Shown in pieces: positions 9,203-17,971 of a DNA stretch of 64,000 nucleotides. The notes below the pieces were generated by a model. That model saw only the letters and a program-made list of their open reading frames with translations, did not search any database and was not told the origin of the DNA. Origin of the DNA: Gemmatimonas aurantiaca. Its GTDB lineage: Bacteria; Gemmatimonadota; Gemmatimonadetes; Gemmatimonadales; Gemmatimonadaceae. Location of the stretch: contig NZ_JBBCJO010000006.1 in the NCBI RefSeq assembly GCF_037190085.1, positions 101,184 to 165,183 on the forward strand, written 5' to 3'. Position numbers and translations under genes: made by a program. Position 1 is the stretch's first letter; the number at the start of each line of letters is the position of its first letter.

Positions 9203-9219
9203 CGCCGGACGTGAGACCA

Positions 9220-9297
9220 CTACCGGAACGCGATTTTGAGCAGTCCCGCCGCCCACAGCAGGCTGGCCATGAAGAGCGCGCCGAAGGCGATCCCCAA
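9220..9297 (-). CDS. tiny putative membrane peptide
   Basis: The cassette between two attC sites (9202 and 9390) has no ORF with a good start. The best candidate is an open frame ending at 9220 whose last 25 residues, from a TTG, form one hydrophobic helix (GALFMASLLWAAGLLK). The frame is open upstream to the attC. Function unknown. Confidence 0.3.
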   Translation of the reverse strand: MGIAFGALFMASLLWAAGLLKIAFR

Positions 9298-9389
9298 CCG
9301 CAGGCCGGGCGAGAGCGAGAAGCGGGCGGTGTGCTTGGTGAGTCGATGGTCATCCGAAGTAGCTGCTGCTCGACGAAAATTGATGGGCT

Positions 9390-9497
9390 GGCTAACGCGT
9401 AATTCTGTCGTGGGCTTCCTAACGATGCGACAAGCGAACGCAATGAGCCAGTCGCGCTCCTCCAATTGCCCTGTCGGCAGCGGCGAGAGGGCTTAGC
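9390..9497 (-). repeat. attC site
   Basis: Opens with GCTAAGC (containing the stop of the upstream lipoprotein gene) and closes with GTTAGCC. Its central stem resembles the sites at 44444 and 49350. Confidence 0.75.
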
Positions 9498-10074
9498 GCT
9501 TCTTCACATGAACGGTCACATCGTCAGTCCGCCCATCAGGCGCGGAGATTGAGAACCAAACGGAATCGGGACGGTGTCGAAACAATCGCGAGACGGCGGC
9601 GCGACCAGTCACGGTTACGATTACTGCTCCATCGAGCATCTGTGCGGTGAGGGCCGGCGCGCGGAACACGCTGTCGCGAGAGATCGTGAGTGCGGTTGGT
9701 TCGCAGGGGATACACAACGTGCCAACCTCGACCTCCGCCTCACGAACGATTTCGCTCAACGGACCATCGGGAGGGTGTAGCGTCGGCCACCGCCTCGAGA
9801 CGATGATCTGCTGAGGATCTACGCCGACCGCGCGAACCCGCCAGTCGATAGACCATGCGTAGAATGCACTCTCGCCGGGATAGTGCTCGCTCGGCGCTGG
9901 TTTTACCCACGGCGACTGTCGCTGGTGCGGAAAAACGAAGCGTGCAAAATCACGCGTGATGACCGCCGATGGAGTGCGCGTATCTACCGACGCGGCGACT
10001 CTGGTTGCGGCGGGCGGCAAACACGCTGCGGCACATGCCAGCAGGATTGCAGAAAGCGTACAGCGTACGTGCAT
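9493..10074 (-). CDS. putative lipoprotein, cassette-encoded
   Basis: 193 residues from the ATG at 10074. The N-terminus has a hydrophobic stretch with a lipobox-like LLAC followed by AAACLPPA, so export and possible lipidation are likely. The rest has no recognised domain; it contains a CIPC pair. The stop lies inside the following attC core, the normal cassette arrangement. Confidence 0.6.
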   Translation of the reverse strand: MHVRCTLSAILLACAAACLPPAATRVAASVDTRTPSAVITRDFARFVFPHQRQSPWVKPAPSEHYPGESAFYAWSIDWRVRAVGVDPQQIIVSRRWPTLHPPDGPLSEIVREAEVEVGTLCIPCEPTALTISRDSVFRAPALTAQMLDGAVIVTVTGRAAVSRLFRHRPDSVWFSISAPDGRTDDVTVHVKKR

Positions 10075-10097
10075 AGAGCTATTCAATCCTCATGGAC

Positions 10098-10194
10098 ACC
10101 TGACGTCAGAGTTCAGCTGCGAAACGGGCCTCCCGGAGCGGTGGGCGCCCCAGGGAACGGGGCCCGTTTTGTCAGCGGCAACGAGTCGTTGGGC
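10098..10194 (-). repeat. attC site, mutated cores
   Basis: Opens with GCCCAAC and closes with GTCAGGT (expected GTTAGGT). Arms AACGGGCC and GGCCCGTTT pair well. Confidence 0.65.
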
Positions 10195-10218
10195 GGCAGC
10201 GTCGCGGCGCCGGCACTC

Positions 10219-10587
10219 TCACGCCGCCAACCACGCCCGCGCCTCCGCCCGCGAGGCGAACACCCCGAAGTCGCGCCGCGTCCGTTCCTCTGCTACCAGC
10301 TCTCCAAAGCGCGAGCTCGCCGCCCCCACCCCGGGCCCGCGCACCACCGCGAGTCGCACCCCGTAGAGCCGAAGCTTCTGCAGCATGGCCCCGGCGATGC
10401 CCGAGCTCAAGTCGAAGAATGCTGACGGCAGGTTCTCCGCGTGCAACATCGCTGCGCCGCAGTCCGCCCCGAAGCAGGCCTCCAGCAGGCGGTCGACATC
10501 GCCGGCGCCGGCCAGAACCGGTCGACCCGGCGGCCCCTCGATCGCGACGACGCCCGCCTCGTCCACCGCAGCCAACAGCTCAAACAT
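10219..10587 (-). CDS. DUF4180 family protein
   Basis: 122 residues. The overall pattern matches DUF4180: two half-domains ending with a SSRFGELVAEERTRRDFGVF segment and an EARAWL tail. These are small cytoplasmic proteins of unknown function that often travel in mobile regions. It lies between two attC sites. Confidence 0.7.
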   Translation of the reverse strand: MFELLAAVDEAGVVAIEGPPGRPVLAGAGDVDRLLEACFGADCGAAMLHAENLPSAFFDLSSGIAGAMLQKLRLYGVRLAVVRGPGVGAASSRFGELVAEERTRRDFGVFASRAEARAWLAA

Positions 10588-10625
10588 GTCCCGTGGGTTT
10601 GTTCGGAAGAAGATGCGTGTGAGCC

Positions 10626-10715
10626 ACCGAACGCTGGCTTCTGCAGCGGGCGATCACAGCATCGCGAGCGCAGCGCGCGTCCGAAAACGCCCGTCTGCAG
10701 CAAGCACCGTTAGGC
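10626..10715 (-). repeat. attC site, one core mutated
   Basis: Opens with GCCTAAC and closes with GTTCGGT (expected GTTAGGT). Strong arms (GTGCTTGCTGCAGACGGGCG and CGCCCGCTGCAGAAGC). Confidence 0.7.
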
Positions 10716-10789
10716 CGGCGCCACGCGGAAGCTGTGTCGAAACGGCCCGTCGCGCAACACAACGGTGATGGTCCACACCCGAGGCGGGC
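10710..10789 (-). pseudogene. 3' end of a cassette gene cut by an IS91-like element
   Basis: An open frame ending TAA in the attC core reads VWTITVVLRDGPFRHSFRVAPA. Upstream it runs straight into the IS91-like element at 10790. Only the last 25 or so residues survive; family unknown. Confidence 0.5.
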
Positions 10790-12329
10790 GTATGCTCGGC
10801 GCTCCCCGGTCCCGGAGCACTGATGCCCGACGCGGCCTCGGCGGCGCGCGGTGTCTACCGGTCCCGACGCCCGCAGGCATCGCCGCTCTTTAGGTTGGTA
10901 CCCGACCGCCTGCATTGCCTCCAGTCGGTCTACGACGACCGCTTCGCGCGCGACGACGGCCAATGACGCCCCTTCGTCGCGCAGGTCGCCGACAAGTTCC
11001 TCGCGTGCGGCGTGTCGGAGCACGGCTTCGCCCGCATCAGCTCCGACGCATGCACGCACGAATACCTGCTCGCGTTCTTGTGCAATTGCCGCTACTTCTG
11101 TCCGCGTTGCCATGCCAAGCGCCTCGCGATCTGGACGCAGTGGCTGGACACCACGCTGCTCGCGCCGATGCCACACGGGCAGGTGGTGCACACCATCCCG
11201 AAGCGGCTCCGCGCTTACTGCCTGTACCGGCCCCGCCTGCTCGGCGAGATCGCCTGCGTCGCCGTCTGCATCGTGGCGCGCCTCCAGACGCATGGGTCGC
11301 GGGCCAACTGGCATCCGCACCTCCATCTCCTCGTGACCGACGGCGGCTTCCGGCCCGACGGCACGTTCGTGTCCTGGCCGGTGCATGACACCGCCCGCTT
11401 GACCGAGGTGTTCCGCCGCGCAGTGCTCCGGCTCTTCGTGCACCTCGAGCTCTTCGACGAGGACCAAGCGGCAGGCATGCTCACCTGGCCGCATGCGGGG
11501 TTCCACGTGCGTATGGCCGTGTGAGTCCCGAGAACGATCGCACGTTCGCGACCCGGCTCGTCCGGTACTGCGCGCGGAATCCCGTCGCGCTGGAGCGGCT
11601 CACGTATGACCGGACCGCAAAGGCGGTGACGTATCGCTCCGACAAGTCGGAGGGGCCAACAGCGGGGACCGAGACCGCCGACCCGCTCGAGTTTCGGGCT
11701 CGGGTGATCGAGCACATTCCGGACAATGGGCATCTCACGACACGGTATTATGGCTGGTATGCCAACCGCCCGCGCGAGCTGCGGCGTCAGGCCGAGCCCC
11801 CCTCTGCGCCGCCCGCCGTCGTCTCCGCGCCACGACTCGCGCCGACCGAGGCCGCCCGCCGGTGGGCGGCCCCGCTGCAGAGCAGATCTTCGAAATCGAC
11901 CCGCTCGCGTGTCCCACCTGCCACGGCGTCATGCGCATCATCGCGTTCATCACGCAATCGTCGGTCATCGACCAGATCCTTACCCACCCCGGACCTGCGC
12001 CGCCCGCGAGTCGCAGAGCCTTCCATCGACACGGGCCTCGTGAGCCGGGGCGCGTCCCGCGCCCGTCCGCCGACGCTCCGCCTGTCAAGTGAATAAGCCC
12101 CCGACGCGCCGCCACGCCGCGGGGACCTTCAGCGTGCGCGGCCATCCCACCAGCGCGACGGATAGGGCCCCGCCAGCATCGCTCTCCCCACGGTGACTGC
12201 CGTTCCCACGGTCGTCGAGGCGCGCGAACGAGCGGCGCGCACGCCGCCGCCGGCCAGACGGTGCTCGCGCGGTCGGCGATCGCGCCCTATACTCGACGGA
12301 GAGTCGACCCGCCCCGATTGAAACTCCTA
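10790..12329 (+). mobile_element. IS91-like element, copy 1, with disrupted transposase
   Basis: Shares its start (GTATG-TCGGCGCTCC) and end (GTCGACCCGCCCCGATT-AAA) with the copy at 26196-27352. The plus-strand transposase is recognisable: an N-terminal zinc-finger-like part (CRYFCPRCHAKRLAIWTQWL), the HUH-type HPHLHLLVTDG near 11310, and a C-terminal CPTCHGVMRIIAFI near 11910. It has an in-frame stop near 10964, a 25-residue deletion in the middle and frame changes near 11521 and 11862, so it is inactive. Confidence 0.8.
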
Positions 12330-12415
12330 TCGGGCACTCGAAATTCCTATCCTGATTATCTTGCATCCCCGTTGACGAAAAACACTCAATCAATCAACGA
12401 TTCCGTCTCTCACAA

Positions 12416-13012
12416 ATGACGTCTATTCACGAAAGTCGACAGCAACTCCTGGAACGCCTGGAACACAATCCAATCGAAACCGACCGACTGCGGCTGAGGC
12501 TTCCGACCCAGACGGATGCGTGTTCGATTTTTGATGCCTATGCGACAGATGCGGTGGCTTTGCGTTGGATGACGTACGAGCCGCATACTGATGTGAGAGT
12601 GACCGATCGCATCGTTCAACGATGGATACAAGCCTGGCGACAGGGTGGTGGTGCGCTCGCCTTCGTGGTTGACCTGCGGGACACAAAAACCCTCGCGGGC
12701 GTCGTAGAAGTCACGATAGCTCCGCACGGCGCAATACTCGGCTTCATCTTCAGAAGGTCCTGCTGGGGGGTGGGGTACGCGACTGAGGCTGTGAAAACCG
12801 TGATCGATGTTGCTTTCGAGTGCTTCCATGTATGGCGAGTGTGGGCAACATGCGCAGTTGAGAATGAGCCATCACGGCGCGTATTGGAAAAAAGCGGACT
12901 TGCAGTCGAGGGAACGTTGCGGCGATGGGCGGTAAGTCCATTGGTGTCCCCGATCCCTCGCGACTCGTTTTGTCTAGCAATTACGAAAGAAAAATGGCTT
13001 GCCCAACGTTAG
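12416..13012 (+). CDS. GNAT N-acetyltransferase (RimJ-like)
   Basis: 198 residues. N-terminal IETDRLRLRLPTQTDA, acetyl-CoA binding region RRSCWGVGYATEAVKTVID, and the C-terminal NEPSRRVLEKSGLAVEGTLR are typical of ribosomal-protein-type GNATs. It is on the plus strand, unlike most cassette genes, and is followed 71 bases later by the subtilase of the lanthipeptide locus. It could acetylate that peptide or be an unrelated leftover cassette. The stop overlaps GCCCAACGTTAG, which resembles a plus-oriented attC core without a partner. Confidence 0.8.
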   Translation: MTSIHESRQQLLERLEHNPIETDRLRLRLPTQTDACSIFDAYATDAVALRWMTYEPHTDVRVTDRIVQRWIQAWRQGGGALAFVVDLRDTKTLAGVVEVTIAPHGAILGFIFRRSCWGVGYATEAVKTVIDVAFECFHVWRVWATCAVENEPSRRVLEKSGLAVEGTLRRWAVSPLVSPIPRDSFCLAITKEKWLAQR

Positions 13013-13083
13013 CTGCTGCGCTGCGCCGCTGAGGAACAGGTGCTGATTCGTCACGATCGTTTAACAGCATTCCCGCAATAGCT

Positions 13084-13827
13084 ATGGCCCACGGCGACCA
13101 CAGCGGTGTACGGCTTACGAAGAAACAAAAACCTATTCGCGACGAGAGCGTTCGGATTGCGGTAATTGATAGTGGCTGGGACTATCACAGTACTGCCGGC
13201 GTGCGCGTACTTCCCGGACAAAACTTTTCCGGAGCTGAGGACTCTTCTGCGCAAGACTCGCACGGTCACGGCACAGAATGCGTATTGCTGATTGCCGCCA
13301 TGGCACCGTCAGCGACCTTCGTCCCGATAAAGGTGTTTGCGGAGAGCCTCACAACGTCAGTCACGGCGCTCCTCAAAGCGCTAGAGTGGGCAGTCGCACA
13401 AGACGTTGATGTGATCAACCTTAGCCTTGGCTCCGATGAGCCAAGCGCGATTGATCCGCTACAAGAACTCTGCAGCAGGGCGGAGCGAAAGGGGGCGCTT
13501 GTCATCGCGGCCAGCGATCCGGCCGGGCGTTGGCGTTTCCCTGCCTCATTCGACAGCGTAATAAGCGTCGAGAACGGAGATTTCGCTGAACCGTACGAGT
13601 TCTCGTACGCAGTGGACAATGCGCCTGAATGTCGAATAGGACCGCGGTTGGTCCGCACGCGCTCAATCGGCGGTGTCGAGCGCATCAGAAACGGATCGAG
13701 CTACGCCGCCGCGCAACTGTCAGGAATTGCTGCAATTTTCCGTCAGTCACACCCGAATGCTGGTGCGGACCAATTCCGCCGCTTTCTCGCGAGCAATCAG
13801 AGCACCATTCAACGCGGTGTTCCGTAG
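13084..13827 (+). CDS. S8 subtilase-like protease next to lanthipeptide genes
   Basis: 247 residues, catalytic domain only, with no signal peptide or propeptide. Triad: Asp29 in VIDSG, His62 in HGHGTE, Ser206 in NGSSYAAA. The oxyanion position that is usually Asn (AAGN) reads AASDPAG, i.e. Asp145. A cytosolic subtilase beside LanB/LanC genes suggests leader removal (LanP role). It is convergent with the lanB gene, so it is not in the same transcript. Confidence 0.8.
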   Translation: MAHGDHSGVRLTKKQKPIRDESVRIAVIDSGWDYHSTAGVRVLPGQNFSGAEDSSAQDSHGHGTECVLLIAAMAPSATFVPIKVFAESLTTSVTALLKALEWAVAQDVDVINLSLGSDEPSAIDPLQELCSRAERKGALVIAASDPAGRWRFPASFDSVISVENGDFAEPYEFSYAVDNAPECRIGPRLVRTRSIGGVERIRNGSSYAAAQLSGIAAIFRQSHPNAGADQFRRFLASNQSTIQRGVP

Positions 13828-13845
13828 GCCGCCACTTCCGGCGGC
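13828..13845. terminator. short hairpin between convergent genes
   Basis: GCCGCC-ACTTCC-GGCGGC lies between the subtilase stop (13827) and the lanB stop (13845). It is symmetric but has no T-run on either side, so it may be a weak bidirectional terminator only. Confidence 0.35.
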
Positions 13846-16694
13846 TAGCTTGTCCCGACTACTTGCATCGAATCCGTTGCTTCGGCCATGGTGCGACAAC
13901 TCGAAAGGCCTTCACGAGGAACATCAAATTCAACTAAGAGTTCAAAGACATGTCGCTCGTCGTTCCAATACGTGATCTGATCACCGTCTGGATATCGCTC
14001 TTCGAATATTGCAATGAAGGAAGGCAACTCCTTTAGTGTGTGCGTCAACACTCCGAGTAGGATCGGCGATCCAAAATTGATGTACTGCGGTTTGGCAAGA
14101 TTTCTCTCGCCGCGCGAAGCGATCGGCGGCACAGCAGCCTTTGCCTGAGGCTGGCCTGACTCGACGCCGGAAGAGCGGCTGTGCTGTCGAATGCGGAGGT
14201 ATACCTCCTCAGGCAGGCCGTGATGCTTGCGCCATTCGTCGACTTGCGCAAACCACTCGTCGTCGGTCACCCCAGCGGCTCGCTTCGGCAACAACTCTGA
14301 CGGTACCACCCAAGTCTGCCTGGAAACGACAATCGTGTCATTCAACACGACTCGAGGTAGATGTCGAACCTGTGGGGTCGATTCCTCGCTACCACTGGCG
14401 TGTCGTGGAGATAAATAAGGCAGTGTCAGCGCGAACTGCGCCGCTGGCGAAAAGCGACCCAAGAGCTGAAAGAGGGCGGGGCGCCCGTCGCGACTCTGAA
14501 ATCCCAGATCAACAGGCGCTACCTCGCGTCCAGAAGGAACGTGCCAAAGCGAGAGTGCATCCGAACGTTCCTTCCGGCGAGTGACAGCAAGCTCCGTAAC
14601 AGAGAGAACTTTGTCTTCTCCAGTTTCTGTCGTCGGGTACGCAATCGCCCAAGGAAGCAGTGGTGGGTGCAAGTTGGGGTTGAAGTTGCCATCGCTACCA
14701 ATCTCCGCGACGATGTTGCCACTTCTCGCAGCGTTCGTAGCCCGAAGGTTTTTCGTAACGGCATCGGGCAAGACGTGCAAAAAGCGGGAGAAGAACCTTC
14801 CAAAACCATCAACATAATGTGCTTTGTTCAGCACAACGCGAGGCGAACTCGATCCGTCCCCCGGTTCAACCAGGTCGAGAAACATCCCGACGGAAACATG
14901 CTCGTCGCTGACGTCCGGCACATCTTTAACGCAATCGAACAGCTCATCTAGTGAGATCGACACTTCAACCGCGTCAGCGTCCCTATTCTGCTCTGCTGCA
15001 ATGAGGCGGGCGATTCTACCACGTGCTGCGAACGCGTTTGCCACAACCTCAAGGTTATAGGGGTTCGCCACGTTGTAGTCGGGATCGGCTGCGCCAGCGG
15101 CCTGCTTTGCGGCGCGCACGAGGTGTTCCTTTTGAAAATCTCTGTGGAAATCCTCGTAGAACTCAAGCAGAGGAATCGGAGCCGCGGTATCGGCATAGCG
15201 CTCGTCAAAGAAGCGACGCATAACTGCCTGATCGATTCGTGTCTGCGAAAGACGACGTGTAAGGCCAACGTATCGCCGCAGGTCACCAAACATGCGAGCT
15301 AGCGCGGGTGTCCACGGTATCGTTGCTTGCGCGTTCGCGGAAGCATCCTCGAAAAAGATCGGCCCGATCCATCTCGTATCCGGAAGATTGAGGCTTCTCA
15401 TCAGGTTGACGATGGCCTGTTGTGCCTCTTCGGCAATAAGCGGACGTCCTTCCGCTGACGCATGGCTGTAGCTATCCGCTGCACCGCCCAGTCGCCGAAG
15501 GTCGTCGGCGATTTGGCGACCGATAGCCAGTTCGGATCTCTCCATGGTTGAGGCGAACAAATCGTGCCAGACCGCCTCTTGCTCAGGAATGCCGAAAAAA
15601 AAGCGCAGAAGTCCGGCGGCCAGAAGCTTGTTGATGAATTCGATCGCTTCTTCGTGTGTAGACTCCACCTCAGCACGCTCTGCAATGCGAGCTGCCAGCT
15701 GAGATAGCGTCGTTCTCTCACTCGCTACCATTTCAACAACAAGATCGATCAGCTCGTTTCGCTCGACACGCTGGAATACCTCTCGTCCACCTCCGACGAA
15801 CAAGAACACGAACTCCGTGGGTTCGCGCTTGAGCGTCGGATTCAGCTCGATGTCCATGTGCAGTCGAAGCTCAGCGTGACGTAAAACACTGTGCCGCAGC
15901 ACGCCGTACAGCCTCTTGTTTAATCGAATTGCCTTGATCTGCTCTTTCGGCCCTTCGATTCGCAAACTGCGATAGTCGGTAGTTCGTGGCGTGTCATGTG
16001 CCGTGTTGTCATCATCGACAACAAATCTACCTGGGAGGATTGAACACAACGTCGAGAACGGCGTGGCTTTCATGCTCGCGCGCGTAACGTATCGAAGAAT
16101 ACCGCGTTCGGTCTTCAAGCGTTCACCCGGCGAAAGCGTATGGGGACGCTCGCGATAGAGCGACATCGCTTGGTAGAGCGACTCGCTTGACGCGAGGATG
16201 CCGCTTCTCAATGACCCGTCGTCTATAGTATTTCGAAGACGGGACCTGGCCAGATCGAGTTCCGAGGCGAAGGCATCCCTTAGTTTCTGCCGAAGGGCAT
16301 TCCGTGTGTCTAGAAGCTGAGCGAGTTCCTCTACAATTGTGACATCCGCACTCGAGAGACACTTGGAGATCGAGGCACGTTCGCGCGGACTTAGCTGCTT
16401 TTCGTTGAATAGCTTTCGCCGTGCATTGATCAGATCGCGTCGCTCATCGCGGTCGCTTCGGGTAGACACGGCGGCATGGAGGACGTTTGAAGTCCGTTCG
16501 CGCAGATCCGCAATCCGCTCGCTCATCCCGAATATATCATCTAACAAACTTCTACATCTTCCTGAGTGAAGTTCCTGCGTACAACTTGCCGGCAGAGCCG
16601 CAACTCGGCACACAAAATCTTCGAATACGCCCGCGGATTCAAAAAGTGTCATGCGATGATTCTGATAGTGTTTGCCTAGAGACTCAGAATGCAC
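13845..16694 (-). CDS. lanB: lantibiotic dehydratase, glutamylation part (LanB N-terminal domain)
   Basis: 949 residues. The order is that of class I LanB: an N-terminal all-helical part, then YVTRASMKATPFSTLCSILP near residue 210, and a long central domain. In class I systems this enzyme uses glutamyl-tRNA to glutamylate Ser/Thr of the precursor. The short elimination domain that normally ends LanB is encoded separately (17972-18913). The GTG start overlaps the end of lanC by 19 bases, implying translational coupling. Confidence 0.85.
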   Translation of the reverse strand: MHSESLGKHYQNHRMTLFESAGVFEDFVCRVAALPASCTQELHSGRCRSLLDDIFGMSERIADLRERTSNVLHAAVSTRSDRDERRDLINARRKLFNEKQLSPRERASISKCLSSADVTIVEELAQLLDTRNALRQKLRDAFASELDLARSRLRNTIDDGSLRSGILASSESLYQAMSLYRERPHTLSPGERLKTERGILRYVTRASMKATPFSTLCSILPGRFVVDDDNTAHDTPRTTDYRSLRIEGPKEQIKAIRLNKRLYGVLRHSVLRHAELRLHMDIELNPTLKREPTEFVFLFVGGGREVFQRVERNELIDLVVEMVASERTTLSQLAARIAERAEVESTHEEAIEFINKLLAAGLLRFFFGIPEQEAVWHDLFASTMERSELAIGRQIADDLRRLGGAADSYSHASAEGRPLIAEEAQQAIVNLMRSLNLPDTRWIGPIFFEDASANAQATIPWTPALARMFGDLRRYVGLTRRLSQTRIDQAVMRRFFDERYADTAAPIPLLEFYEDFHRDFQKEHLVRAAKQAAGAADPDYNVANPYNLEVVANAFAARGRIARLIAAEQNRDADAVEVSISLDELFDCVKDVPDVSDEHVSVGMFLDLVEPGDGSSSPRVVLNKAHYVDGFGRFFSRFLHVLPDAVTKNLRATNAARSGNIVAEIGSDGNFNPNLHPPLLPWAIAYPTTETGEDKVLSVTELAVTRRKERSDALSLWHVPSGREVAPVDLGFQSRDGRPALFQLLGRFSPAAQFALTLPYLSPRHASGSEESTPQVRHLPRVVLNDTIVVSRQTWVVPSELLPKRAAGVTDDEWFAQVDEWRKHHGLPEEVYLRIRQHSRSSGVESGQPQAKAAVPPIASRGERNLAKPQYINFGSPILLGVLTHTLKELPSFIAIFEERYPDGDQITYWNDERHVFELLVEFDVPREGLSSCRTMAEATDSMQVVGTS

Positions 16695-17905
16695 GGGAAT
16701 CGCGTCGAATTGGATGCCCGTAGTAGGGTGTAGCCAACGCCGGCGAGCCCCTGCCAGAATCCCTTCGCCAGATGCGGCTCACTTGCAACCTGGCTGCCAA
16801 TGCCGACCGCGTTGATGCGGTCTATGGAGAAATGCAGTATGTGGTTGGCATGTGCTCGCAATGAATCGTTGGAAAGAACGTTCGCCGCTCTGTACAGCAC
16901 TGCAGCGCGACCAGCCGTGCCGCAACACACGGTGTACGACATCCGAAGGGGAGAAGCAATCGTACTCGATAGAGATGAATCGAGATCGCCTAGAATCTCC
17001 TCCGGAAGAAGGCTCTCGCTCACATTCTCAATTGCGACTAGGCGACTCAGCGCGATTCCGGGAGCGCCATGACACCAGCCTGACGTTGTGATTTCCTGGC
17101 CGACGTAGTCTGGCCATACTCCGTCATCCCGCTGTATGAGACGTTCGAACTCAAAAGCCTCAAAGGCGGCGGTCGCATATTTGGCGTCACCGGTGCACGC
17201 GAATAACTGCAAGAGGCCGGCTGCAATTCCGCAACTGCCGTGCGCGTAGCCACCCCACGGGCGATCGCCCAATGTACGCCACGCGCGCACTCCGGTGCCT
17301 CCATCTACCACCCGGCGTTCCACCAGCAAGTCGCCGCATGCGACCGCCAAGCCCAGAACCTCTTGCGCCCCTGAGCGGTAAAGAGCGATCAGGGATGGCA
17401 GCAACCCGCCCATCCCCCAGAACACGTCAAGTTTTTGGTCGCTTTCAAGCCGTTGTCGCGAAAGGCCCATCGCCAGCTGAACCGCGGCGGCCAACATTTC
17501 TTCTTCTCCAAGAAATTGGCCGACGCGAACAAGGCCGCAGATAGCGCCGCCCAGTCCTTGTGCACCGAGAGAGAGTTCGTCCACGAGGGTCTGGCGAACT
17601 CCTGACAGCCTGACCACACTCAACAGCCGCGCACAGCACGATACCGCTGCATCTCGCAAGTCTGGTCGCGCAGTCTCGCGCGCCAACGCTGCTAAGAACA
17701 CGGCCTCTCCGATCCGCCCAGAGAAGATTCCAGCGTCCTGGACTGCCTGCCGATCAGCGCCGAATCCGCGCCCCCATGTTAGATGCCCATCGCTGTCGGC
17801 GAAGGCCGTTGCAAGGAGTTGTTCAGCGATCTCCGTTGACTGGTTGAGGAATACTTCCGTGGTGTGAATGCGTCCGCTTTTTGCTGTCAACATCGATCCG
17901 ATCAT
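16676..17905 (-). CDS. lanC: lanthionine synthetase C-like cyclase
   Basis: 409 residues with the LanC toroid repeats (GLGGAICGLVRVG, GMGGLLPSLI, AHGSCGIAAGLL, FWQGLAGVGYTLLR). Zinc-site positions: Cys278 in GWCHGAPG and a CCGTAGR motif at 327-333. The classic third ligand His of CHG is replaced by Cys, as in the CCG-type ProcM-like enzymes. His222 in AHGSCG matches the catalytic His region. It would form lanthionine rings by adding Cys thiols to the dehydrated residues. Confidence 0.88.
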   Translation of the reverse strand: MIGSMLTAKSGRIHTTEVFLNQSTEIAEQLLATAFADSDGHLTWGRGFGADRQAVQDAGIFSGRIGEAVFLAALARETARPDLRDAAVSCCARLLSVVRLSGVRQTLVDELSLGAQGLGGAICGLVRVGQFLGEEEMLAAAVQLAMGLSRQRLESDQKLDVFWGMGGLLPSLIALYRSGAQEVLGLAVACGDLLVERRVVDGGTGVRAWRTLGDRPWGGYAHGSCGIAAGLLQLFACTGDAKYATAAFEAFEFERLIQRDDGVWPDYVGQEITTSGWCHGAPGIALSRLVAIENVSESLLPEEILGDLDSSLSSTIASPLRMSYTVCCGTAGRAAVLYRAANVLSNDSLRAHANHILHFSIDRINAVGIGSQVASEPHLAKGFWQGLAGVGYTLLRASNSTRFPCILSL

Positions 17906-17971
17906 GATGAGTTTGCGTGGGCTGTTTCGGACTTGAAGGCCAGCAATTATCCGCAGTGGTGCCCGCTCTAC

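Noticed and set aside
10851..11388. Overlapping plus-strand ORFs in the first IS91-like element
   Set aside because: Two of the frames are shadows; only the frame with the zinc-finger and HPHLHLL residues matches transposase, and it is broken.
13003..13075. Possible plus-oriented attC after the GNAT gene (GCCCAACGTTAGC)
   Set aside because: The first core fits RYYYAAC, but no paired arm or closing GTTRRRY was found within 150 bases.
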